Assembly (NCBI GenBank): GCA_020054205.1
Contig: JAGVLS010000014.1
Span: 1-64,000 of the forward strand
DNA from: Candidatus Obscuribacterales bacterium
GTDB lineage: Bacteria > Cyanobacteriota > Vampirovibrionia > Obscuribacterales > Obscuribacteraceae
Length of the DNA stretch: 64,000 nt
Reading direction: 5' to 3'
Shown piece by piece: positions 18,115 through 26,475 of the stretch; position 1 is the stretch's first letter; every line of letters starts with the position of its first letter. The translations under genes and the position numbers were made by a program. The notes beneath the pieces are model-generated. The model was not told the origin of the DNA, did not search any database, and saw only the letters and a list, made by a program, of their open reading frames with translations.

Positions 18115-20422
18115 GCTGGATCAAAAAAATCTATTAATTTTAGTATTTGTCATAAGTTTTCTCTGTGTAATTACTGCCACAGCATATAGTTCTGTCTTTT
18201 TCAATTTTTTCAATGGTGATGATTTTGTCCATCTAACATGGCTACCACTAGCTATAAAACATCCAGAATTAATATACAAAAACTTCTACAGCTCTTGGTT
18301 GGATGGCACAACAACTCGTTTTTATCGTCCGTTAATATCGGTATTCATGGTGTCAGATTACTTATTATGGGGAACCAATGGACTGGGATTTCGTTTAACT
18401 AATTTATTGTTTCACCTAGTGAGCTCTATATTTATATTTTTAATTACAAAACGTTTGTTAAGCAGTACAAAAAACAATTCCTTTGCAGTTAGTCTTTTTG
18501 CTTCTTCAATTTTTGCTTTATATCCACTACATCCTGAAGCTGTTTCTTGGATTACAGGCAGGGTTGATTCTGTTGTTACTACTTTTTATTTAGCTAGTTT
18601 TTGGTTTTATATAAAGTCACGACAAGACAAAGCAAAATATTGTCAAATACTGTGTGCCATTGCATTCATATTGGCTCTTCTTTCCAAAGAAATGGCAGTT
18701 ACTTTACCAGTTTTATTTATTTGCTATGAATTATTTGCAGAAAAATTTACGCAACAAGAAATAACTCAAGTATCTTTTGTCAAAAAAGGCTTAAACGCAT
18801 TACTTGCAACCAGTCCATTCTGGATAATACTTGCTATTTATTTTATGGTAAGAAGATTTGCACTCGGTACATTTGTTGGTGGCTATGATGATTCGCTCTT
18901 TTTCGTGTCTAACTTTAAATCGTATATTTTAAATTGGATACATGCCATACGCATGATGTTAATACCAATAAATAAAGACTTACTTGGTTCTCATAGCATA
19001 CTCACCAAAACATGGGAAATTTTATTGATAGCGGTAATACTTTTACTACTAATCAAATTTATTAGGATGAAAGAGCTTAGATATCCAATTATTTTCACAG
19101 CTCTCTGGCTAATTATTACTTTAGTTCCTGTATATAAAATCTTCGCTATTGCCGATGACTTACAAGGAAGTCGTCTTGCTTATCTCTCAACAGTACCTTT
19201 GAGTATATTATTTAGTTATGCATTTGCTTGGTCTAAACCAGTATCAATAAAACACATAAGTAACTTATTTACGGTTTTGCTAGGCACATTCTTTGTAATT
19301 ATGTGCGGGATATTATTGTCCACAAACAATCAAGCCTATAGAGAAGCTGGGCTTATGTCTAATACTATAAGACAATCATTGGCAAATTTATACAAAAATG
19401 TTGATAGCGATCCAGAGACTTTATTGATAGGATTACCAGACCATATTCACGGAGCATATGTTTGTCGTAATGCTTTATGGGGAATGCTTAAAAAGCCACA
19501 GCTTCATAAAGACATAAATAATTGTCTAGCAATAAACCAATTTGAGCCTATATTTCCTTTTGGATATTTAAAAGAAAGTATTCAGAAAAATCAAGAAAAA
19601 ATCAAACTCTTTTTTTGGTCCAATGAAAAATCTGATTTTATACCAATAAGTCTTGCCAATTTAGAAAACAAATCTGACAAATTAGTATCTACTCAAAATA
19701 AATTCCAAGAAATTATAGGCAATACCAATTCAAATCGTCCAACATTTGACTTGGATTTTGGACCATTATCATGTTGGTCAAGCGATTTTATTGCTGTATC
19801 AATTGAATTAATCGACAATGAAAACAATGCAAAAAATTGCGGTGCAGATATTTTATACACAAATGATTTGCAGCCAGAATTCAATTTAGCGCATAGAACA
19901 CATTGTCCAATTGATATAAGCAAGAAAAAACAAACTTTGTTATTTAGTCTCAGAAGTTTGCCAGTTTGGGCATGTGGCAATAAATGCAAGTCTTTACGCC
20001 TGCTTCTTCCGCCTCACTATAATTTTAAAATTACATCTATTGCAATTATTCCAAAAGAATTTGTATTGCCTAATTTTAGCTTTGCTAATAGTGGCTATCT
20101 AGGATCAAAAGGATATTTACACTTAAATAAAGATTTGCCTTATCAGACTCTCAATATAGATGTCAGTAAAATAGCACAAGCTGGTAAGTACGCTATAGAA
20201 ATAACCAAAAACAATCTTTTATTTGAAGAACAAAATTGTCTTTCCAAAAGCCCAACGGCAGCAAAATTTGTCATTAAGCCAGACAAACAAGGACAATTTG
20301 TTTTGAACAAAAATGATTTTCAACAAACTGGCATATATGAATTACGCATTTGGGCATTGGATAATGCAAATAATTTGCTCGGTGTCTCATCGGATCATAT
20401 TGTAATTAGCGTAAACCCATAA
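18107..20422 (+). CDS. GT-C membrane glycosyltransferase (PMT/TMTC-like) with long soluble tail
   Basis: About 771 residues from ATG 18107, whose ATGACTAA overlaps the previous stop; an upstream TTG at 18089 would add six residues. Residues 8-395 hold about 10-11 membrane helices. An acidic pair in FNGDDFVHL after helix 1 is the GT-C catalytic signature. HPEAVSWITGRVDSVVTTFYLASF and LLSKEMAVTLP resemble TMTC/PMT-type mannosyltransferases. These use polyprenyl-phosphate sugars on the outer face of the membrane. The last ~375 residues are soluble, with beta-rich stretches and several Cys, and I cannot assign them. It forms an operon with the two amino-sugar genes. Confidence 0.7.
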   Translation: MTKLDQKNLLILVFVISFLCVITATAYSSVFFNFFNGDDFVHLTWLPLAIKHPELIYKNFYSSWLDGTTTRFYRPLISVFMVSDYLLWGTNGLGFRLTNLLFHLVSSIFIFLITKRLLSSTKNNSFAVSLFASSIFALYPLHPEAVSWITGRVDSVVTTFYLASFWFYIKSRQDKAKYCQILCAIAFILALLSKEMAVTLPVLFICYELFAEKFTQQEITQVSFVKKGLNALLATSPFWIILAIYFMVRRFALGTFVGGYDDSLFFVSNFKSYILNWIHAIRMMLIPINKDLLGSHSILTKTWEILLIAVILLLLIKFIRMKELRYPIIFTALWLIITLVPVYKIFAIADDLQGSRLAYLSTVPLSILFSYAFAWSKPVSIKHISNLFTVLLGTFFVIMCGILLSTNNQAYREAGLMSNTIRQSLANLYKNVDSDPETLLIGLPDHIHGAYVCRNALWGMLKKPQLHKDINNCLAINQFEPIFPFGYLKESIQKNQEKIKLFFWSNEKSDFIPISLANLENKSDKLVSTQNKFQEIIGNTNSNRPTFDLDFGPLSCWSSDFIAVSIELIDNENNAKNCGADILYTNDLQPEFNLAHRTHCPIDISKKKQTLLFSLRSLPVWACGNKCKSLRLLLPPHYNFKITSIAIIPKEFVLPNFSFANSGYLGSKGYLHLNKDLPYQTLNIDVSKIAQAGKYAIEITKNNLLFEEQNCLSKSPTAAKFVIKPDKQGQFVLNKNDFQQTGIYELRIWALDNANNLLGVSSDHIVISVNP

Positions 20423-20556
20423 TTAATCTCCCAATAGATTTCTGTTGTATATAGAGAAGGATCCATAGTGCACATCCTCTGGTGTCAAATTCAACCTTTA
20501 TACTGTACTATTAAGTAGGAACCATAGACAATATTCTTAGATCAGGAGAAATAAAT

Positions 20557-21222
20557 ATGGCGGAGCAAAAATTTACTTTAGATGAGGCTCTTTCGTCTGG
20601 CTGGAAAGCAACAATTGAAAATATAGGCGGCTTATTGCTTTATGTCTTTTTGCCTGGGTTATTTTTATTTCTTTTGAATATTGGTAGCAGCTTTATAGTT
20701 AAATCTATGAATTTAGGTGATGTCGGTACTTCCTTACTGCAATTTGGATCATCTGTAATTCATATGCTATTGCAAGTCATATTCAATATTGCTGTGATCA
20801 AAATTTGTTTGAAATATTTAGACAATAGACAAGTGTCACCTGCTGATTTTATCCCGACTATGACCCAGTTCTGGTTTTATGTGGCTGCTGCCTTTTTAAA
20901 TACGCTTATTGTCGGCATTGGTTTATGTCTACTTGTAGTACCTGGTGTTATTCTTGGACTTATGTTGCAGTTTTATGGTTTTTTGATTGTCGACAAAGGA
21001 CTAGGACCAATTCAAGCTTTTAAAGCTAGCACTGAATTAACAAAAGGTACTAAACTAGAATTATTTATTCTCTGGGTGATATTAGCCATTATTATGATTG
21101 TCGGTGCTATATGTTTAGTTATTGGTTTGGTGCCAGCAACATTTATGTATTACATGACAGTTGCTTATGTTTATAGAAAATGCTTGAGCAAAAGCGATAT
21201 AAGTACAATTACTGCTAGCTAA
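20557..21222 (+). CDS. Polytopic membrane protein, YciC/GPDPase-membrane-domain-like
   Basis: A 221-residue protein with a short N-terminal amphipathic part (FTLDEALSSGWKATIENIGG) and about five to six membrane helices. The pattern of a start motif 'eAlsxGW' and a central GLGLxxVVPGVxLG-like stretch (GIGLCLLVVPGVILGLMLQF) followed by DKGLGPIQAFKAS is typical of the DUF975/GPDPase membrane-domain group. The biochemical function is unknown. ATG 20557 is behind CAGGAGAAATAAAT. It stands alone, 134 bp after the GT-C gene. Confidence 0.6.
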   Translation: MAEQKFTLDEALSSGWKATIENIGGLLLYVFLPGLFLFLLNIGSSFIVKSMNLGDVGTSLLQFGSSVIHMLLQVIFNIAVIKICLKYLDNRQVSPADFIPTMTQFWFYVAAAFLNTLIVGIGLCLLVVPGVILGLMLQFYGFLIVDKGLGPIQAFKASTELTKGTKLELFILWVILAIIMIVGAICLVIGLVPATFMYYMTVAYVYRKCLSKSDISTITAS

Positions 21223-21425
21223 TTATGCCACTGCCGGCGGTGCAGCCAACAGTAATAAACGAATCAAACATCTAGCTGGTTAAATCTTTCCAACAAAACT
21301 GTTGAAAACCGCAAATAAATGAGAGCCGCTAAATAAAGCGGTCAAAGATAAATATTGTTTTCGAAAAGATCTTTGAATACACTGTAAAATGCCTATGTTT
21401 AAGTGGTTTCGCTAGAGGGTAATCT

Positions 21426-22037
21426 GTGTTACACCAATTTCTTGATCCTATACTGGTTATGATTAGAGACGGCGTGGCTCAATGGGGCTATGCAGGCGTA
21501 GCTGTGATGATGGCTATAGAATCAGCTAACATTCCTTTACCTAGTGAAGCTATCATGCCTACAGCTGGTGTTCTTGTACAACAAGGAAAAATGAATTTCC
21601 ATTTGGCAGCTTTAGCCGGCGCTATTGGCTGTGTTTTAGGTTCTATACCTTCTTATTTTTTAGGACTTTATGGCGGCAGACCATTTGTTGAAAAATATGG
21701 CAAATGGTTTTTAATCAGTCATAAAGATTTGGATGCAGCAGATAAATGGGTAGATAAATTTGGTGATTGGGCTTTCTTTATTTGTCGGATGTTACCGGTA
21801 GTAAGAACATTTATTTCTTTTCCGGCTGGTGTATTAAAAGCGCATTTTGGTATTTTTTGTTTCTTTACCTTTATTGGCTCACTAATTTGGTGTTATTTCC
21901 TTACCTGGGTTGGTATCAAATTTGGTGAGAACATGGAAATGTTTGTAGATATTTGGCACAAATTTGATATCGCCATCGTAGCTGTAGGCGCAGCAGGTTT
22001 TGGTTATTATCTCTGGCGGCATTTAAAGCACAAGTAG
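21426..22037 (+). CDS. DedA family membrane protein
   Basis: A 203-residue protein of the DedA/VTT family, now linked in known members to undecaprenyl-phosphate or phospholipid flipping and membrane homeostasis. Family marks: GYAGVAVMMAIESANIPLPSEAIMP (20-44), GSIPSYFLGLYGGRP, and FICRMLPVVRTFISFPAG with the essential Arg/Pro pattern. About five hydrophobic segments. It starts at GTG 21426 with AGAGGGT upstream. It ends 15 bp inside the convergent P-loop kinase gene. Confidence 0.9.
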   Translation: MLHQFLDPILVMIRDGVAQWGYAGVAVMMAIESANIPLPSEAIMPTAGVLVQQGKMNFHLAALAGAIGCVLGSIPSYFLGLYGGRPFVEKYGKWFLISHKDLDAADKWVDKFGDWAFFICRMLPVVRTFISFPAGVLKAHFGIFCFFTFIGSLIWCYFLTWVGIKFGENMEMFVDIWHKFDIAIVAVGAAGFGYYLWRHLKHK

Positions 22038-22517
22038 AAGTTGATCAAGTGTTTGTTTTTGGTCTAAACTATCTGTGCATAGCCTGTGCATTTTTACAAA
22101 GTTAGCTTGCAATGGCCACGGATAAATAGATGAATCTGCAAATTGCAAAAAGTCAGCTGATTCACCTCTTTGCATAACGCGCTCACGGCGAATATCTTTT
22201 TGTGCATCTAGCCAAAATAAGACTAGATTACAGCGTTTAACAAATGATACTACCACCGAATCAAGTTCAGCTTGTGACCAAACTAATCCTTCGCAGATTA
22301 TGTTTTCATATCCTTCATTCAAAAAATTAGTTATAACGCTCAAGCAGTTTTGCAATTTAACACGCCCTAACTTCTCACCAATTTCAAAAGGACGGATATG
22401 AAATAATTCATCTGCACTAACTAATGCACTACTATTGAAAGTTTCGTGCAACATATTAGCTATTGTCGTTTTTCCTGTACCAGCAAAGCCAGAGATCAAA
22501 ATAATTCGTTGCTTCAT
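22023..22517 (-). CDS. Small P-loop kinase (AAA_33 / zeta-toxin-like fold)
   Basis: A 164-residue cytoplasmic protein. Walker A is GFAGTGKTT (10-18). VSADELFH near 35-42 would be the Walker B/substrate strand, with LFWLDAQKDIRRERVMQRGE as the arginine-containing lid (near 104-123). The shape matches small-molecule or nucleotide kinases (shikimate/gluconate/chloramphenicol kinase type) and zeta-like kinases. The substrate is not predictable. It lies nine bases after the ribbon-helix-helix gene at 22527-22904, so the two form an operon, an arrangement seen in toxin-antitoxin pairs. Enzyme and regulator could equally be metabolic. Confidence 0.6.
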   Translation of the reverse strand: MKQRIILISGFAGTGKTTIANMLHETFNSSALVSADELFHIRPFEIGEKLGRVKLQNCLSVITNFLNEGYENIICEGLVWSQAELDSVVVSFVKRCNLVLFWLDAQKDIRRERVMQRGESADFLQFADSSIYPWPLQANFVKMHRLCTDSLDQKQTLDQLLLVL

Positions 22518-22526
22518 AAAAGCATT

Positions 22527-22904
22527 CTAGCTTTTGCGATATTGGCGTTTTCTTGTGTCTTGACGAATTTCGAGCAATTCACGTAAAAGTTCTTCTCTAT
22601 CTGCGCCTTCCCATTTCATCAACCATTCAGAAATTGCTTGTTGAATCATGCCACTTTTATCTGGGGAATGAGCTCCATAGAGTCGCTTCAGCTCCAACCA
22701 GATCGATTGTAAAGCAGCCAATTGTTCAGAAGGTAACTTAACAGTATATGCAATATACTTTCTTCCTGAACTAGAGGCAGAAGACAATAAAGCTTGATCG
22801 ATATTAGACGAGTCATCAAGTGCTTGTTGATTCTCTTCATCCCCCCAGTCTTCTGACTGGTCATGAGAATTTTTGTTCTCGAAATCGGATTTGGCGGAAG
22901 ACAT
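22527..22904 (-). CDS. Probable ribbon-helix-helix DNA-binding protein with acidic N-terminus
   Basis: A 125-residue protein. The first ~45 residues are acidic and Ser/Asn/Gln-rich, likely disordered. From residue 49, the strand YIAYTVKLP, helix SEQLAALQSIWLELKRLYG, then DKSGMIQQAISEWLMKW suggest an RHH-type fold with an extended first helix. The C-terminus is charged (REELLRELLEIRQDTRKRQYRKS). ATG 22904 has AAAGGAAA nine bases upstream. It probably regulates its own operon with the downstream kinase (inference). The family is not firmly recognised. Confidence 0.5.
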   Translation of the reverse strand: MSSAKSDFENKNSHDQSEDWGDEENQQALDDSSNIDQALLSSASSSGRKYIAYTVKLPSEQLAALQSIWLELKRLYGAHSPDKSGMIQQAISEWLMKWEGADREELLRELLEIRQDTRKRQYRKS

Positions 22905-23107
22905 TTACAAATTTCCTTTTAGAACTACTAAATTACTCTAAGCATCATTTTACAAGCTCAGTTAATTAAGGCAAACAAAAAGGCATTTCTTAAGCTTTCT
23001 CTAAGAGATATGGGAATATCACCATATTGCTTATTGCTTTTTTCTTGATTTTCACAGAACCTTATATATATCTATCTTATATTTGGTTTTTAATCTAGGG
23101 AAATAAA

Positions 23108-23689
23108 ATGCCTCAAGAAATAATACGTCGAATTGTGCAAAGAATTCTAACAGACAAAATTCTCTTAGGGCTTGTCGTAGTAGGCATCTTGGCTGTTTTC
23201 ATTGGTGGCATGAGCTTATCAGAACGCAAGCCTAGTAATGAAAAAATAGCTGCTGCCCCGGTAGAAACGGAAATTAAAGAGAATAAGGTATCGGCAAATG
23301 CTGGCTTAACACCCGAATTAGCAACTCAATTTATTAAGTGGTGGTTAACTGGTGCTATGGACTATAACGCACAAACAGCAGGACCAAGCCACAATCAAGC
23401 AAGTGCTTGGATGACCCCTGAGACTATTTCCCTGTTTCAATCAACCTTTTGGGCGCCAGATATTGCTAATAATGTCGCTTCCGGTAGGCTTTCTGGAACA
23501 TTTCAGCCTAATATAGTAAAAGCTTGTGCAATTAATCCCGATGGCAGCATTGTAGTTAGTGTTGATGGCACACTGGCATTGCAAGCCGATGGGCAGCCTG
23601 TAAATCAACCCTTTCAAACAGATTTTCTTGTTCGCCAAGCTAAAGAGGGGCTAAGAGTAGCCGGTTTTTATAATCATTTAGCTAATTAG
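23108..23689 (+). CDS. Single-pass membrane protein, periplasmic domain of unknown function
   Basis: A 193-residue protein with a basic N-terminus (RRIVQRILTDK), one membrane helix (about 18-37, ILLGLVVVGILAVFIGGM), a Lys/Glu/Ala linker and a globular domain from about 65 (LTPELATQFIKWWLTGAMDYN...). The layout, anchor plus a compact alpha+beta domain ending VRQAKEGLRVAGFYNHLA, recalls NTF2-like or VirB8-like exported domains, but I cannot assign it. ATG 23108 sits after CTAGGGAAATAAA. It is followed by tRNA-Phe. Confidence 0.55.
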   Translation: MPQEIIRRIVQRILTDKILLGLVVVGILAVFIGGMSLSERKPSNEKIAAAPVETEIKENKVSANAGLTPELATQFIKWWLTGAMDYNAQTAGPSHNQASAWMTPETISLFQSTFWAPDIANNVASGRLSGTFQPNIVKACAINPDGSIVVSVDGTLALQADGQPVNQPFQTDFLVRQAKEGLRVAGFYNHLAN

Positions 23690-23820
23690 TTCTATGGTTT
23701 CTGCAATTGCCAAGAATTGAGCAATGTTGCCAGACTAACTATCTATTAAGCTCAAATAAGCAAGCTGTGGTATATTGTTTTCCAGTTAATTGGCTTTTCT
23801 CAAACCAATGACTGCTTTAC

Positions 23821-23893
<73 letters not shown>

Positions 23894-23964
23894 AATTATT
23901 TACTCAACTTTTATTTTGAATTTAACTGGCGAGCCAAAGCTTCTATATTTGCCGGGTAAGGTCA

Positions 23965-25161
23965 TCATTTACTAGCAAGTTTTCTTTCTTTCAATTTAAG
24001 TAAACGTTCTTTTGCTGCTTGCAAAGTTTCTGGTTTTTTAGCAAAACAAAAACGGACATATTTGCTGCCTAATTCACCGGGTCTAAAAAAGCTTGAGCCA
24101 GGTACATCAGCTACACCAATTTCTTTGACTAAAAATTCAGTAAATGCCACATCATTTTTAAAACCATATTTGCTTATATCACAGAATACATAATAAGCAC
24201 CTTTTGGTTTGAAATAATCAATGCCTACTTCATCAAGTATGGATAGCATTGTATCTCGCCTTGCATTATAGTCTTGAGCTAACTGTATGTAATAAGATTC
24301 GGGAAATTTCATAGCTGTGACAGCTGCTCTTTGTAAAGGTGCAGAAGCACCGACGGTTAAAAAATCATGCACTTTACGAATGGCATTAGTTAGTCTCGGT
24401 GGTGCAGTCACAGTACCTAATCGCCAACCAGTAACACTATATGTTTTAGACAAGCTGTTTATTGTCACAGTCAAATCTCTCATGCCAGGCAATGTTGCAA
24501 TTGCAATATGTTTTTCTCCGTCAAATAAGATATGTTCATAAGGTTCGTCAGTAAAAACTAAAACGCCCCACTTTTGACAAAGCTTGGCAATAAAATCCAT
24601 TTCTTCGCGAGTGAAAACTTTACCAGTGGGATTATGTGGTGTATTTAAAATCAATACTCGGGTTTTATCGTTAAAAGCTTTTTCTAATTCTTTAGGATCA
24701 AAATTCCAATTGGGCGGATTAAGAGAAACATATCTAGGCACTGCACCAGCTAAAATTGCATCTGGTCCATAATTTTCGTAGAAAGGTTCAAATACAATTA
24801 CCTCTTCGCCTGGATCAACTAAAGCAAGCATAGTAGCAATCATGCCTTCAGTAGCACCACATGTAACTGTAATTTCTGTTTCTGGATCAGAGACTAGTCC
24901 AATATAATGAGAATTTTTGACAGCGATAGCATCACGAAAAAATTTGTCACCCCAAGTAATTGCATATTGATTTACATCATTTTTTAAAGCTTCAGAAGCT
25001 GCTTCTTTTAATTCCATTGGGCAAGCAAAATCAGGCATGCCTTGCGCTAAATTAACAGCTTGATACCTGGCTGCCATGCGTGACATTTCGCGAATCACTG
25101 ATTCTGTAAAAGTACTTGCTTTGCTAGAAATTCTATCTACCAGCTTGGGAGAACTATTCAT
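23965..25161 (-). CDS. Class I/II PLP aminotransferase (kynurenine/methionine aminotransferase-like)
   Basis: About 398 residues from ATG 25161, chosen because AAAGG lies nine bases upstream; an upstream TTG at 25170 would touch that ribosome site. Features: VNLAQGMPDF near 40, CGATEGMIATMLAL, NTPHNPTGKVF (PLP-binding Asn), FTDEPYEH (Asp/Tyr), SLSKTYSVTGWRLG (Schiff-base Lys) and YVRFCFAKK with the carboxylate-binding Arg at the end. This subgroup includes kynurenine aminotransferase/glutamine transaminase K and YbdL-type enzymes. The amino donor is not certain. Monocistronic by position. Confidence 0.88.
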   Translation of the reverse strand: MNSSPKLVDRISSKASTFTESVIREMSRMAARYQAVNLAQGMPDFACPMELKEAASEALKNDVNQYAITWGDKFFRDAIAVKNSHYIGLVSDPETEITVTCGATEGMIATMLALVDPGEEVIVFEPFYENYGPDAILAGAVPRYVSLNPPNWNFDPKELEKAFNDKTRVLILNTPHNPTGKVFTREEMDFIAKLCQKWGVLVFTDEPYEHILFDGEKHIAIATLPGMRDLTVTINSLSKTYSVTGWRLGTVTAPPRLTNAIRKVHDFLTVGASAPLQRAAVTAMKFPESYYIQLAQDYNARRDTMLSILDEVGIDYFKPKGAYYVFCDISKYGFKNDVAFTEFLVKEIGVADVPGSSFFRPGELGSKYVRFCFAKKPETLQAAKERLLKLKERKLASK

Positions 25162-25254
25162 GACAATCAACCTTTATGGTCAGACTATACTCTGACTGAA
25201 ATTTTATCATGCTAAGAATAAAGCAAAGCACTTGCTAACTGTTTACTCATTAGC

Positions 25255-26418
25255 TTAATGCGAAGAAATTTTTGTTCCTGGAAAATAATAATAAAGAATT
25301 TGCTCACAGCTTTTTCCAGCTTTAGCAAGTTGACAGGCTCCCCATTGGCACAGTCCCACTCCATGCCCTGCTCCATTTGAGATTAATCGTACGTTTTGTA
25401 TGTTATTGTCGCTTGCAGAAATTTTATAACGAGTGCCAGGCATCTTATCCCAACCAAGTTTTTGACCAGTAGCAAGCCAAAATTCATAGCCTGTATAAAT
25501 TTTTCCATTTTTCAAACTGACTGTCATAGGTCGTCCGGCTTTGTCTACACTTACAATTGTTGGATAAGTATCACCAAAATATTTTGAAAATATATTTTTT
25601 GGAATTACTATCACTTTATTTTTCCAGAATGGTGACATAAAACAATTTTGACATTTGACACAAGCTAAATAAGGTGGTGATATTTCATTTGGTTTCAACA
25701 ATAATGCACCACTGCTAGTACCACCGCCGCAAGTTGAATGATAATACACTTTTATTGGACTGGTTTTGTAAAATAATACTTTATCCAATACATCAATAAC
25801 AGCTTCTCTTACTCTATCACTTACATAGGCATTACCTAAATATGCCTGGTATGATGTCGTATCATTTAAATAATCATTTGGCTTACGACCAGCTAGCCAT
25901 GTTTGTACCAAAACAGCTTGGGCTTTTAAAGCTTCTTTTGGCGCATCAACAATCATTTCACTACCCACTACAGATAGAATATATTCCTGCTCTGGCACTA
26001 TATTGACAAAGTGCAAATTACCTTTATCATCACAAGTGATGGCAATATTTCCTTTATAGAATCTACTGATGCCAGGTAAATATTCGATATTTATGCCATT
26101 TTTATTAGTACTGTTAAGCAATAAATATTTTGTAGCAAAAAGAATTTGATTTTTATTCTTTTTATCTAAAATTTCAATTTGTTTTTTATTTGCCCGAATC
26201 ATATATAGTCCAGATCCAAAATGCCTAGTTGCAAATTTAATTGTTTCAAATGGTCCTTTAATCAGACAGCTTGTCACGGGCATATGGGCTTGGAAAAGTT
26301 CCACTTCTAAATTTGCCAACGAGCGGCTATCAGCACAATACCCACTTGAATTTAAAAGCAGAATAAGTAATAACAATACCAGTTTTATATAATGAGGCGT
26401 TTTTAAAAGATTATCCAT
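25255..26418 (-). CDS. SpoIID/LytB-domain exported protein
   Basis: From ATG 26418 (387 residues) the protein opens with a signal peptide (hydrophobic VLLLLILLLNSSGYCA, about 13-29). The frame is open to TTG 26463, but that would place 15 extra residues before the signal. The SpoIID domain shows VVGSEMIVDAPKEALKAQAVLVQTW, YYHSTCGGGTSSGA and C-terminal GAGHGVGLCQWGACQLAKAG followed by YYFPGT. SpoIID is a lytic transglycosylase acting on denuded peptidoglycan. Homologs occur widely outside spore formers, including cyanobacteria. It is divergent from the ClC gene with a 57 bp gap. Confidence 0.88.
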   Translation of the reverse strand: MDNLLKTPHYIKLVLLLLILLLNSSGYCADSRSLANLEVELFQAHMPVTSCLIKGPFETIKFATRHFGSGLYMIRANKKQIEILDKKNKNQILFATKYLLLNSTNKNGINIEYLPGISRFYKGNIAITCDDKGNLHFVNIVPEQEYILSVVGSEMIVDAPKEALKAQAVLVQTWLAGRKPNDYLNDTTSYQAYLGNAYVSDRVREAVIDVLDKVLFYKTSPIKVYYHSTCGGGTSSGALLLKPNEISPPYLACVKCQNCFMSPFWKNKVIVIPKNIFSKYFGDTYPTIVSVDKAGRPMTVSLKNGKIYTGYEFWLATGQKLGWDKMPGTRYKISASDNNIQNVRLISNGAGHGVGLCQWGACQLAKAGKSCEQILYYYFPGTKISSH

Positions 26419-26475
26419 AGCATGGCACTCTAACGAAGTATCTGCTATTGTTTCAGATGACAAATTTTTTGGATA

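Noticed and set aside
21336..21351. Hairpin CCGCT/AGCGG between the two membrane-protein genes, considered as a terminator
   Set aside because: Only a 5-bp stem with no T tract after it.
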